Shown: in pieces, positions 16,678 through 25,793 of the stretch
How the letters are laid out: the number at the start of each line of letters is the position of its first letter
Position numbering within the stretch: the first letter of the stretch is position 1
Assembly: GCF_038008685.1 (NCBI RefSeq)
Contig: NZ_JBBOZQ010000001.1
Coordinates: 1 to 64,000, forward strand
Source: Lysinibacillus sp. FSL W8-0992
GTDB taxonomy: Bacteria; Bacillota; Bacilli; Bacillales_A; Planococcaceae
DNA length: 64,000 bases
Direction: 5' to 3'
Made by a program: the position numbers and the translations under genes
The notes under the pieces: generated by a model
The model's database searches: none
What the model was told of the DNA's origin: nothing
The model's input: only the letters and a program-made list of their open reading frames with translations

Positions 16678-18210
16678 TTATTGTTTTAATAACTTCTTTT
16701 TTAGTTTATCTATATATTCTTTTACTTCAGTAATGCCAAATACTAAGTAAGAGCCAACAAAGACAGCGATAAAAATAGCTAGTCCTACAATGAATGTTAG
16801 CCACTTGTATTCAAACACTAAATAATGGCTTGAGAAATACATAACTATTGTAATGATAATCATTGGCGGCATCGCTCTGAAAAAATGCAGCTCTTTGCTG
16901 AATATACCCATTTTTAAGTCATACTTAGGTATCGCATAAATAACTAACATAATATAGTTTGTAATGGAACTAATTAATGTACCCCAAGCAATTGCTTCAG
17001 CACCGTAATTGTCCACCATTAGCATAATGACGGCAATATTGACACCAAAGACATTAATTAAGCTGAAAATAACTGGTGCTATCGAGTCGCCTTTTGCATA
17101 GTAAAAACGCGTAATGTACGTATTCGCAGCTAAGAAATACATGGATAATACGAATATTGCTAAGACAGGTGCTGTAATGGCAGTCGAGTCAGCATTGAAT
17201 TTACCATATTGGAATATAACTTGTATAAGGTTTTCTGAGTAGAAGTAAGAATATATTGTTACTGGTATAAGTAGCAACAATAGATAATGTAAACCTTTTG
17301 AATACAGGTTCTTAATAGAAGCAAGGTCATTGTTGGCTTCTTTTTGGCTCAGAATTGGATAAATTACCGTTGTAACAGCTGTAATTAAAATAGCTTGCGG
17401 GAATTGCATCAGCTTGGAAGAATAGTTCACAGCTGCAACTGCCCCTTCTGAAAGCATTCCTGCAAATACACGCTGTAATAATGCATAAAGTTGAATCGTC
17501 GCTCCTCCGAGCATAATTGGTAAAACCATAAGCCAAAGTTGCTTTGAGGACATATTCTGTTCAAATGAAAACCCAACTTTATGGGAATCTAATTTACGAT
17601 AGCCGACTATTAAGAAATACACCATAATCGCCGCACTAGCTAAAGCACTAATACCGTACCCAATTGGTCCTATCCAAAGAGATAATCCAACAGCAATTAC
17701 TAAGAAAATGGCGTTGTAAATTAAAATGGCAAAGCTTGATAAGTGAAATTTTTCATTCACATTCAGTAAGCCGCTATACCAAGAAGATAAAACAAGTAAT
17801 ATAGATGACGGCATCATCCAGAAATACAAGTTTTTTAATAAGCCTAATTCACCTGGAGTATAATCATTCGTATTTTTATCTTGGTTAAATATGTCCATAA
17901 TTGGGTTTGTAAAAGCTAACAAGATGACAGTCATAATGGTAACTGTTAACAATACAATCGTAAAGGACTGTTTTACAAATAATGCTCGGTCTGTCGTTTC
18001 CCGATTATAAATCGAGATAACGGCCGTTGTAAAAGCCCCACCTACTACTAAATATAAAAAATTCGGAATGGTATAAGCTGTGAAGATGCTATCTGCAATA
18101 TGTGTACTACCATATTGGTAACCGATAATCATTTCACGTAAAAAGCCGAATACACGGGCAACGATATTAATGATCGCAACGGCCCCTACAACTTTTATAA
18201 ATTTATTCAT
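16678..18210 (-). CDS. murJ: MurJ/MviN-family lipid-linked oligosaccharide flippase
   Basis: A 510-residue protein with about fourteen hydrophobic helices of the MVF/MurJ family of the MOP superfamily. The N-terminus has the family pattern ARVFGFLREMIIGYQYG and IADSIFTAYTIPNFLYLVVGGAF. Family members flip lipid II or related undecaprenyl-linked sugars. It overlaps the GT4 gene by four bases (ATGA) and is last in an operon with csaB. I infer that this paralogue may flip the secondary cell wall polymer unit rather than lipid II. That is not shown by the sequence itself. Confidence 0.85.
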   Translation of the reverse strand: MNKFIKVVGAVAIINIVARVFGFLREMIIGYQYGSTHIADSIFTAYTIPNFLYLVVGGAFTTAVISIYNRETTDRALFVKQSFTIVLLTVTIMTVILLAFTNPIMDIFNQDKNTNDYTPGELGLLKNLYFWMMPSSILLVLSSWYSGLLNVNEKFHLSSFAILIYNAIFLVIAVGLSLWIGPIGYGISALASAAIMVYFLIVGYRKLDSHKVGFSFEQNMSSKQLWLMVLPIMLGGATIQLYALLQRVFAGMLSEGAVAAVNYSSKLMQFPQAILITAVTTVIYPILSQKEANNDLASIKNLYSKGLHYLLLLLIPVTIYSYFYSENLIQVIFQYGKFNADSTAITAPVLAIFVLSMYFLAANTYITRFYYAKGDSIAPVIFSLINVFGVNIAVIMLMVDNYGAEAIAWGTLISSITNYIMLVIYAIPKYDLKMGIFSKELHFFRAMPPMIIITIVMYFSSHYLVFEYKWLTFIVGLAIFIAVFVGSYLVFGITEVKEYIDKLKKKLLKQ

Positions 18211-19307
18211 AAGTCATCCCTACCTTTAATGGCCGACTTATAAATGGCAATACATCTTGCTGTTATATTTTTTTCATCGTGAACGTCTAATACTTTTTCG
18301 ACCGCTTCACGATTCATATATTGTTCTTTCGGGGTGTTCACTGCACGCAGCATCTCCTCAGATAAAGCGATTGCGTCTTCAGGCTCCACTAAATGCCCTG
18401 CACCTTCACCAAGTAGTGATACGAGGCCACCTACTTTAGAAGCGATAACAGGTGTGTCTGTCGCTAATGCCTCTAATGCTACAAGTCCGAATCCTTCTAA
18501 ATGTGATGGTAAAACGAAGACATCACTTGCCTGGAACCACTTTACAAGTTCCTGTTGTTTTAGTGGGTCTATAAATTTGACGTCTTCACTGAAGAATGGT
18601 TGCAAAGATTGGAAAAATCCCTCATCTCTTCTAGAACCTACAATAATTAGCTCTATAGGACGCTCCACTTTCGTTTTTAACATTTGGAATGCCTGCAGTA
18701 ACTCTTCAACACCCTTTTGCTTAATGACATTTCCTACAAATAGAAAAACAAAAGGCTCTTTGGCTAATTGCAATTGTTGACGTACTTCTGCTTGTCTACC
18801 TTGTGAAAATACTTCACGATTCACGCCCATGCTAACTACTGAGATTTTGTCGGGAGCTATATCAAAGTCTTGCTCAATTTGTTGTGCTAACACAGGACCT
18901 ACTGCAATGACATGCTCACTTTCACGTAAAATACTCGCTGTCCAGTTGCGAATTCTCGCACTTTTCTTTGCCATACGTTCAATGTCTCCACCATGAGCAG
19001 TAACAATGTACGGTATACGAAACATTTTCTTTAAAAGTAGCGATAACATCCCTGAAGGAAACACATAGTGCGCATGTGTGATATCGATTGATTTTCGATT
19101 TTTCAAACCCTTCATTAAAGTAGAAAATCCCCATTTAGCATATTTTACAATGGTATTTTTCTTGCCTGTAGCTGGGTTTGTATTCACTGCTATTTCAACG
19201 TCTAGTCCAGCTTTTTCAAGAGCTGTAACTTGATTTTTTACAAAAATACCGAATGATAAATGTTCAGATGTTGGATACATATTACTAATGACGAGTATTT
19301 TTTTCAT
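18207..19307 (-). CDS. GT4-family glycosyltransferase
   Basis: A 366-residue GT-B glycosyltransferase. The N-terminal half has VISNMYPTSEHLSFGIFVKNQ and a HAHYVFPSG stretch. The C-terminal half has VSMGVNREVF, the nucleotide-sugar-binding LFVGNVIKQKGVEELLQAF and the EX7E-type motif LEGFGLVALEALATDTPVI. The donor sugar cannot be read from the sequence. It overlaps csaB by four bases upstream and the flippase by four bases downstream, so the three are one translationally coupled operon, probably for the SLH-binding wall polymer. Confidence 0.9.
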   Translation of the reverse strand: MKKILVISNMYPTSEHLSFGIFVKNQVTALEKAGLDVEIAVNTNPATGKKNTIVKYAKWGFSTLMKGLKNRKSIDITHAHYVFPSGMLSLLLKKMFRIPYIVTAHGGDIERMAKKSARIRNWTASILRESEHVIAVGPVLAQQIEQDFDIAPDKISVVSMGVNREVFSQGRQAEVRQQLQLAKEPFVFLFVGNVIKQKGVEELLQAFQMLKTKVERPIELIIVGSRRDEGFFQSLQPFFSEDVKFIDPLKQQELVKWFQASDVFVLPSHLEGFGLVALEALATDTPVIASKVGGLVSLLGEGAGHLVEPEDAIALSEEMLRAVNTPKEQYMNREAVEKVLDVHDEKNITARCIAIYKSAIKGRDDL

Positions 19308-20449
19308 AGACGTGTCACTGCCTTTTTCATTAATTCCTGACCATACATGGCCTCTTTATGAATATGTGTAGCAATTTGTTTCGTCTCTGCAATTGACTGT
19401 TCCCAATTGCTACTTAGTTTACCAACTAATTTAGAAAGAGCATTCTCATCATCTTCTATATCCTGCATCTGTAAGCAACGATCTGATGCACCAACAAAGG
19501 ACATAAAATCTTGTACTTTTGTATGATAGGATACAGCAATAATGGGAGTCTCTGAATTGGTCGCCAAAATAAGCGAATGTAAACGCGTACCAATTATTAT
19601 ATCTTGCTCTCCTGTAACTTCTAATAAACGCTCAGGCACAAGATTTCCCTCAATTATTTCTGTATGTGCACGATGCTGCATTTTCTTCTGAATATCTTGT
19701 GTCACTGTTACATCTTGAGGAAATTTCGTTGCAAAAAATGTAATGTGAGCATTTTGCTCAGAGATTACTTGATCTAAATTTTTCGCCATACCTGTTACAT
19801 ATGCATCGTATTTTGCTACATTACCTTCCGGCCAATAGTTTGCATTATAATATGGAACGGCCGAAACACCAATTTTCCTTGGCTTTTCAGCATAATCTTT
19901 GCGATCACCTTTTAACGTAAATGCAGGATCACCTATCACTTCAATCGGTTTCTTGACACCGATACTTTGTAATAGTTTTTTAGACTGAGGATCACGAACA
20001 GAGATATTTGCTGCATAACGACACATAATACGAATACTAATTTTACCAGAAATTGTATCTAGTGGTCCTGCGCCACATCCGTAAATAATGTAGGGAATAT
20101 TACTTTGTTTTGCCATCATTGCGTATGTTCCATAAAGATGAGCCTCACGTTTATAAAAATCCATTAAAATACCACCGCCACCAATGATGAGGAGGTCAAA
20201 GTTCGATACATACTGTTTGTTATTTTTATACGTATGGATAAACGTTTTATATAGATTGCCCTTTTTATAATACAATGGATAGCTATGTACCCCATAACGC
20301 TCGGATGTTTGTTTTGTGTTATTGCTAAAAACGGTAATGTCGTCACTCGTTACCGAAAATGTTTGTTTTACTTGTTGAAGAATGCCGTATAATATTGATT
20401 CATCACCATTATTATCATTGCCGTAATTCCCCACAATGCCTATTTTCAT
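19304..20449 (-). CDS. csaB: CsaB-type polysaccharide pyruvyl transferase
   Basis: A 381-residue protein of the polysaccharide pyruvyl transferase family. It has GNYGNDNNGDESILYGI at the N-terminus, LLIIGGGGILMDFY, ISVRDPQSKKLL, VIGDPAFTL and the C-terminal GTRLHSLILATNSETPIIAVSYHTKV. CsaB attaches pyruvate as a ketal to a sugar of the secondary cell wall polymer, the group that SLH domains recognise in Bacillus anthracis and Paenibacillus. It is first in the operon with GT4 and the flippase. AAAGGATG precedes the ATG, and an extended -10 promoter lies upstream. The many SLH proteins nearby fit the call. Confidence 0.9.
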   Translation of the reverse strand: MKIGIVGNYGNDNNGDESILYGILQQVKQTFSVTSDDITVFSNNTKQTSERYGVHSYPLYYKKGNLYKTFIHTYKNNKQYVSNFDLLIIGGGGILMDFYKREAHLYGTYAMMAKQSNIPYIIYGCGAGPLDTISGKISIRIMCRYAANISVRDPQSKKLLQSIGVKKPIEVIGDPAFTLKGDRKDYAEKPRKIGVSAVPYYNANYWPEGNVAKYDAYVTGMAKNLDQVISEQNAHITFFATKFPQDVTVTQDIQKKMQHRAHTEIIEGNLVPERLLEVTGEQDIIIGTRLHSLILATNSETPIIAVSYHTKVQDFMSFVGASDRCLQMQDIEDDENALSKLVGKLSSNWEQSIAETKQIATHIHKEAMYGQELMKKAVTRL

Positions 20450-20481
20450 TAAAAAACATCCTTTTACTTTTTAATACAGAG

Positions 20482-20487
20482 ATTATA
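20482..20487 (-). promoter_or_regulatory. Candidate extended -10 promoter for csaB operon
   Basis: TGGTATAAT on the minus strand gives a perfect -10 with TGn extension. The -35 region is weak. It lies downstream of a terminator at 20524 and about 35 bases before the csaB start, so it would give csaB its own transcript. Confidence 0.55.
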
Positions 20488-20523
20488 CCACAATTGCACT
20501 TATTCGTTCTTTTTAAAAATAGT

Positions 20524-20563
20524 AAAAAAAAAGGGAGCCTCGAATATCTACGAGATTCTCCCT
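20524..20563 (-). terminator. Intrinsic terminator upstream of csaB
   Basis: GGGAG and CTCG on one arm pair with CGAG and CTCCC on the other, with an internal bulge. On the minus strand nine T follow. It should stop transcripts from the SLH glycosidase gene before csaB. Confidence 0.85.
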
Positions 20564-20759
20564 GTTTCTAGCGTCTTATAGCCATTATTCATAGCATAAA
20601 ACAGCAGAAAAGTACTACTTCATTTTTTACTGTCTTTATCACAAGTCCACTCACTAGCTGAATCAAGTTAAAAGCCCCGGCGAGGTCACAGTTTTAAGAG
20701 GTGCTTTTCGAGCAGGCTCGAAAAAATCTGGACGCTATTATGCCGAGGCTTGAAATCTT
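20564..20759. other. 3' region of the SLH glycosidase gene with a branched inverted repeat
   Basis: Within this gap AAGCCCCGGCG (20672) pairs with TGCCGAGGCTT (20741) with one mismatch. Inside it TTTTCGAG pairs with CTCGAAAA around CAGG (20705-20724). The about 80-base structure starts eight bases after the stop codon and may be a terminator, RNA stabiliser or small RNA. The rest of the gap shows nothing. Confidence 0.6.
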
Positions 20760-23024
20760 TTACTTATTAATCGTTCTGTAAAGGAACAGACCAAAGTGTG
20801 CTCGACTGATTGCTTCGTTCGGTTTATAAATGTTACCGTCGTAGCCAGTCGTAATGTTGTTAGCTGCTAGTTGTTGCACATAAGTGTAAGCCCAATGATC
20901 TTTTGGAACATCTTTAAATGCAATACTACTTGTTCCTTTTAATTTATATGCAATTGCCACAATTTTCGCCATCTGCGCTCGTGTCAATGTTGCACTCGGG
21001 TCAAAAGTATTGTCTTCACGTCCACTCATAATACCCGCTTCTACAACAGCTGCAATTTCCTTATAGTATATGTGATTTGCCTGAATATCTTTGAAGCTTG
21101 GGTTTTTCACATTTTTTGTATCTAAATCTAATGCTCGGCTAATAATGACTGCTGCATGTGCACGTGTTAGCTTGTCATTCGGTCTAAATGTACCATCAGC
21201 CTGACCTGTAATAATATTGTGAGTTGTTAAATATTCAATCTCTTTATAGTAGACATAATTATTTGGAATGTCCTTAAACAACGCTGGTTTCGCTACAGTA
21301 ACTGTAGCTGCTACACTCTTCGTTCCTAAAGTAGCGATTACCTTACCAGTTGCCCCTGGATTTTGCGCTGTAAACTTACCATCGCTCGTAACTGTACCTA
21401 TATTACCTTCTACAGACCATTTCACTTGAGATGGATTATAAACAATAGGCTTACCTGCGTCGTCTTTAGCATCAATCGTAAAGCTAACAGATTCACCTGC
21501 ACCTACCGTTTTAGAGCTTGGTGCAACAGCCATTGTTGTAGGGGCATCTACAACCTTGACTTGGTATGATTGCACAGCAGCGCCGTCATAGCCGATGTAG
21601 ATTCGGTCATCCCCAGCTTGCGTTGCTGTATAGTTCAAGCCATTAATTTGTAAATTTTGGTTTTGAGATGCTAACGATAAATGACCATCTAGTGGTAGTG
21701 TCGTATAGTTATCATCTAAAACGTATTGAACAGCTACACTCGACGAAGCACCTACTAATAATGTAGCGTAGTTTGTACTATTCGTAAATTTAATATGTGT
21801 TGCCTTGCCAGTTGGTGCCGTACTTACTGCTTGTAGTGTGGCAGATACAAGACGCTGCGTATTACCTGAGTTGGATGGCAAATTCGCTAATACAACATTA
21901 TTACTGCCGTAGTTTCGAACAGCCATTGTCGTAGAGCCACCGCCATCTAAGTTAATAGCTCTGTCGACACCAAGTGCCACTAAATAATTAGCAAGCTGCA
22001 CCATATTCATGCCCTTACTATGGCTTTGACGACCATCTACTGTAATGAAATGCACTGTTTGTCCATTATTACTTGTAGCTACTACTGTACGTGGTGCAAC
22101 TTCTTTTGCACGTGAGCTTGAAGTGCTCATCATAATATAAGGTTTACCATCCTTAACTAAATAAGGACCGCTCGCCAATATAAATTGTGCATTTTGCCAA
22201 AGCTGATCAATTGAAAAATTAACACTCATTTCATCACCAACAGCTACTTGGCTTAATTTATTGTGCCATTCACCGCCCTGTAAAGATACAACAAAGCCTG
22301 TAGATGGGATCGTTAATTTTTCTTTCGATCCATAAGGCTTAATTTGTGTTACCTTACCAGTTAACGTTTGTCCAAATGTGTTTTCTGTTATCGGTGAACC
22401 AGTGTCTACCACTATTTCAAAACCGTATTCATTTGTATCTGTTGTTTTACTATAAAACTGTGGTGTGTAAATAATAGCTTCATATATATTACGTACACGA
22501 TTTAAGCCTGACATTTCATAATTCGTTCCGTTATGGGAAAGTGTCACGTCAAAATCAAAATAATCAATAACACCGCGACCATCAGATGTCATCCCAAATG
22601 CCGTCGGAACATTCATATATTGGTCGGAACCGCTGGAAACTGTTCCACCGTTCAAAATAACATTATTTTTAGCTAGTAAAAATAATGGATAACCTTCTGA
22701 CATATTAAAAAAACTTGCATTAATAGCACCAACTACTCTATTTCCCTCACGAGAAAGACGATTCGCATTTGCTACTGTCGATTCTTTTCCATTGACTGCT
22801 GCGGGCATCCCTAATTGTACTTCTGTCGTCGGATCTCCAACATTAATCGATAAATGATTAATAGAGTTTGTATAGGTATTACTGTATGTATATTGTTTAT
22901 ACTGTACACCTTTTGAAAGTGGGTAATCCTTCTTTACTGTTTGAAATGCGTAGGCATTTAGTGGACTAACAACGATCGACATCATTACAACTAAAATCAG
23001 TAAAATTTTTGCTATTCTTTTCAT
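20760..23024 (-). CDS. SLH-anchored phosphodiester glycosidase (NAGPA) family protein
   Basis: A 754-residue exported protein. The signal peptide ends at about residue 27 (NAYAF). Residues about 90-405 match the phosphodiester glycosidase (NAGPA) family, with GAINASFFNM, APRTVVATSNNG, ITVDGRQSHSKGM and the hallmark NLDGGGSTTMAV. A bacterial Ig-like domain follows (about 495-580, PTTMAVAPSSKTVGAGESV...), then three SLH domains (FKDIPNNYVYYKEIEYL, FKDIQANHIYYKEIAAV, FKDVPKDHWAYTYVQQL) to the C-terminus. The family removes sugars linked through phosphodiesters; a wall-polymer or exopolysaccharide substrate is inferred. Confidence 0.9.
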   Translation of the reverse strand: MKRIAKILLILVVMMSIVVSPLNAYAFQTVKKDYPLSKGVQYKQYTYSNTYTNSINHLSINVGDPTTEVQLGMPAAVNGKESTVANANRLSREGNRVVGAINASFFNMSEGYPLFLLAKNNVILNGGTVSSGSDQYMNVPTAFGMTSDGRGVIDYFDFDVTLSHNGTNYEMSGLNRVRNIYEAIIYTPQFYSKTTDTNEYGFEIVVDTGSPITENTFGQTLTGKVTQIKPYGSKEKLTIPSTGFVVSLQGGEWHNKLSQVAVGDEMSVNFSIDQLWQNAQFILASGPYLVKDGKPYIMMSTSSSRAKEVAPRTVVATSNNGQTVHFITVDGRQSHSKGMNMVQLANYLVALGVDRAINLDGGGSTTMAVRNYGSNNVVLANLPSNSGNTQRLVSATLQAVSTAPTGKATHIKFTNSTNYATLLVGASSSVAVQYVLDDNYTTLPLDGHLSLASQNQNLQINGLNYTATQAGDDRIYIGYDGAAVQSYQVKVVDAPTTMAVAPSSKTVGAGESVSFTIDAKDDAGKPIVYNPSQVKWSVEGNIGTVTSDGKFTAQNPGATGKVIATLGTKSVAATVTVAKPALFKDIPNNYVYYKEIEYLTTHNIITGQADGTFRPNDKLTRAHAAVIISRALDLDTKNVKNPSFKDIQANHIYYKEIAAVVEAGIMSGREDNTFDPSATLTRAQMAKIVAIAYKLKGTSSIAFKDVPKDHWAYTYVQQLAANNITTGYDGNIYKPNEAISRAHFGLFLYRTINK

Positions 23025-23258
23025 TTTTTCGCGCTCCTCAGGAAATGTAGAGCCCTCACCTTCCCTTCTTTGTTTTACTTCTATAAGATTATCAAAAATA
23101 TGCCAAAATAGCTATGGAACATTTAAGCTATTTTCCATTTACATATAATTGGTAAAAAAACTATTTATATTGACGCATTTTAAGAGAATACTTATATTTG
23201 ACCTTATCGCGACTCTCTAACTTTGGTAAAATGATGTTAAAGTTTAGGAGGGAAAAAA

Positions 23259-25154
23259 ATGAAAAAACTATCAATCATTGCATTGGTTATGGCAGTAGTT
23301 AGCTTGCTCTTTTGGCAACCCCAAATGGCCTCTGCTGATGAACTTTCAGGGCATGCCCATGAAAATGGTCTGCGCTACTTAATTTCGAAAAACGCTTTAG
23401 TAACGAATGCTAACGGCAGTTATCGACCAAATGACAATGTCACACGTGGAGAATTTGCTTCTTATTTAGCAAAGGTAATGAATCTCGAAGCAAATAACGG
23501 TATGGCATTTACAGATGTTCCAGATACATATGTGTATGCAAAGGAAATTCAATTGGCTGCTACAGCTGGAATTATAACAGGATACACAGACGGTTCATTT
23601 AAACCTGATGCCGCCATTTCAAGACAGCATATGGCAATTATGCTGGAGAGAGCTATTGATTATTTAAAGATTCCTAAAGGTACTTCATCCATTACATTTA
23701 AAGATAATGCATCCATTATTAAAGAATACCGCTCTGCCGTAGCAATCGGTGCTCATTTAGGAATCATTATCGGTTCTGATGGCTACTTTATGCCTGAAAA
23801 AAATGCAACAATTGGACAAGCTGCAACGTTTATTCAACGTTTAATGCTGCTTGCAGGTGATGCTGATGCTGACTTCTCTACTTATGCGATTAAAGAAATT
23901 TCAAATGGTACACTAGTCGGCAATCAAGGCTTCACAAGCTTCGAAGCTGCTGATAAAGCATTAACAAAAAATACGCAAGTTATCGTCCAAAAAGATAAAA
24001 TTGTAAAAATGACTTCTGGCTATGTTGTGACGAATAATTATGTTGCCCTTTATTCTGAAACGATTAAAGATCAAATCGCTGTTGCTGGTAATACAGAAAT
24101 GGAATATATCAGCAGTGATGCAGCTCAAGTGAAAGTTCGATTAGCTGGTCAAGTTGGCTATTTAAAACAAGCGGATGTAACGTTAATTCCCTTTTCATTA
24201 AGTAAGGGACGTTCTTACTATTCAAACGAAAATGGCGAAATTAAACATACACTATACGATTACGCAACAAATAAATATTCTTCAAGCTATGTTTACGGAA
24301 AAGCACCTGCCTTCATGAAGCAGGGTGAAAAATACTATAGCTGGAATGGTATTTACTTCACAAATGGGAATGGCTCTTCTAAAGGGGAAGCTTATAACTA
24401 TTATCAATTTTTACCTGCTCGTGCAACAACACAATATACAGCAGAAGAAATCGATGCTTACATTATGAATAAGCTTGCGGAAATGGAAAGTACAGGTATT
24501 ACACTTTATAAAGATGCCACAACGAAAAGTAAGCTCATCGGCTTAGGACAAACGTTAAAAGAGGTTGAGGCAAATTCACATATTAACGCAATGTTAATTT
24601 TGTCACTTGCTCAGCATGAAAGTGCTTATGGTATGAGTGACCATGCACAAAACTTAAACAACCTATTTGGTTTATATGTTTATGACACTAACCCACTTAA
24701 TAAAAAATTCGACAGTGTAGCTGCTAATATTAACGAACTTGTTGATAAGTTCCTACAACCAAACTACATTACACCAGGTGGTGCCCCTGGGAAAAACTAT
24801 GCAAACGGTGCAGTAGTTGGTTCGAAAGCACTTGGCTTTAACGTAAAATATGCATCTGACCCGTACTGGGGAGCTAAAATCGCTGGACACTACTATCGTG
24901 CTGAAAAAGCGTTAGGTTTTAAAGATGCAAAAAATCCTTATACAATCGGCCTAACAACAACTACAGGTTTAAATGTACGTACAGACACTTCTACTAGCAA
25001 TAGCCCTCTCTTCACATATGCTAGAAGTGGTATGCCTGTCATTGTTATCAATACAAACATTAATGGCTGGCATGAAGTACTATCTGATAAGCTCCACCCA
25101 GGTTCAGCTTACATTAGTAAAGACTATATTCAGTTTATAGATACAGTGAAATAA
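23259..25154 (+). CDS. SLH-anchored glucosaminidase with SH3 domain
   Basis: A 631-residue exported protein. A signal peptide ends at MASA (26). Three N-terminal SLH domains span about 28-205, the second (FTDVPDTYVYAKEIQLA...TGYTDGSFKPD) being clearest and the third degenerate. A region with SH3-like features follows. A glucosaminidase domain covers about 430-560, with LILSLAQHESAYGMSDHAQNLNNLFGL holding the likely catalytic Glu. A C-terminal SH3 domain (TTTGLNVRTDTSTSNSPL) ends the protein. It should cut the GlcNAc-MurNAc bond in peptidoglycan glycan strands. GGAGGG precedes the ATG. Confidence 0.9.
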   Translation: MKKLSIIALVMAVVSLLFWQPQMASADELSGHAHENGLRYLISKNALVTNANGSYRPNDNVTRGEFASYLAKVMNLEANNGMAFTDVPDTYVYAKEIQLAATAGIITGYTDGSFKPDAAISRQHMAIMLERAIDYLKIPKGTSSITFKDNASIIKEYRSAVAIGAHLGIIIGSDGYFMPEKNATIGQAATFIQRLMLLAGDADADFSTYAIKEISNGTLVGNQGFTSFEAADKALTKNTQVIVQKDKIVKMTSGYVVTNNYVALYSETIKDQIAVAGNTEMEYISSDAAQVKVRLAGQVGYLKQADVTLIPFSLSKGRSYYSNENGEIKHTLYDYATNKYSSSYVYGKAPAFMKQGEKYYSWNGIYFTNGNGSSKGEAYNYYQFLPARATTQYTAEEIDAYIMNKLAEMESTGITLYKDATTKSKLIGLGQTLKEVEANSHINAMLILSLAQHESAYGMSDHAQNLNNLFGLYVYDTNPLNKKFDSVAANINELVDKFLQPNYITPGGAPGKNYANGAVVGSKALGFNVKYASDPYWGAKIAGHYYRAEKALGFKDAKNPYTIGLTTTTGLNVRTDTSTSNSPLFTYARSGMPVIVINTNINGWHEVLSDKLHPGSAYISKDYIQFIDTVK

Positions 25155-25160
25155 AAAAAA

Positions 25161-25195
25161 GGACCCTCCACTTTATTGGAGGGTCCCTTTTTATT
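25161..25195 (+). terminator. Intrinsic terminator of the SLH-glucosaminidase gene
   Basis: GGACCCTCCA pairs with TGGAGGGTCC around CTTTAT and is followed by five T. Confidence 0.92.
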
Positions 25196-25223
25196 CCCTA
25201 CAACACAGCGTTGTGCAGCCGGG

Positions 25224-25735
25224 GTTTCGCGTTGAATGTCTTAGGGATTCCGCGGTAGATTACCTTTATTCCGCGGTATGGCGGAGGAATTCCGCGATTC
25301 ACTACCTTTTTTCCGCGGTATAGCGGAGGAATTCCACGATTCATTACCTTTATTCCGCGGTATGGCGTGGGAATTCCGCGATTCATTACCTTTATTCCGC
25401 GGTATGGCGGAGGAATTTCGCGGTTCATTACCTTTTTTCCGCGGTATGGCGGAGGAATTCCGCGGTTCATTACCTTTTTTCCGCGGTATGGCGGAGAAAT
25501 TCCGCGATTCACTACCTTTTTTCCGCGGTATAGCGGAGGAATCCCCCGATTCAAGACCTTTTTCCCGCGGTATGTCCTAGGAATTCCGCGATTCACTACC
25601 TTTTTTCCGCGTTATAGCGGAGGAATTCCGCGATTCATTACCTTTTTTCTGCGATATAGCGGAAGAATTCCGCAATTCATTACCTTTTTTCCGCGATATA
25701 GCGGAGGAATCCCCCGATTCACTTCGGGCTTCCCA
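25224..25735. repeat. 21/42-bp tandem array (array D), eleven 42-bp dimers plus end units
   Basis: From 25269 eleven head-to-tail 42-bp units can be counted, the CCGCGGTATG core recurring every 42 bases (25271, 25313 and so on). Each unit is two 21-bp halves, one beginning TTCCGCGGTATGGCGG and one beginning TTCCGCGATTCATTACC. The first half contains the dyad CCGCGG and is partly self-complementary (CCGC...GCGG). Copies are 80-95 percent alike by eye. The array sits between two convergent terminators. Open frames in three frames result from the multiple-of-three period and have no ribosome-binding site. Confidence 0.95.
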
Positions 25736-25761
25736 CATGCATGGTTTGCAAGCGATATAAA

Positions 25762-25793
25762 AGAGCTGCCCTATTGAGGACAGCCCTTTACTG
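25762..25793 (-). terminator. Intrinsic terminator of the Wzy-like polymerase gene
   Basis: On the minus strand GGGCTGTCC pairs with GGGCAGCTC (two G-T pairs) around TCAATA, flanked by AAA and TTTT. It begins at the stop codon. Confidence 0.8.

Noticed and set aside
25224..25735. CRISPR array
   Set aside because: Units are contiguous without unique spacers, the period is 21/42, and no cas genes are nearby.
25198..25777. Long open frames on both strands (100-136 codons) within array D, and similar ones in arrays A and E
   Set aside because: They arise because 21 and 42 are multiples of three. They occur in several frames at once, lack ribosome-binding sites and encode only the repeat.
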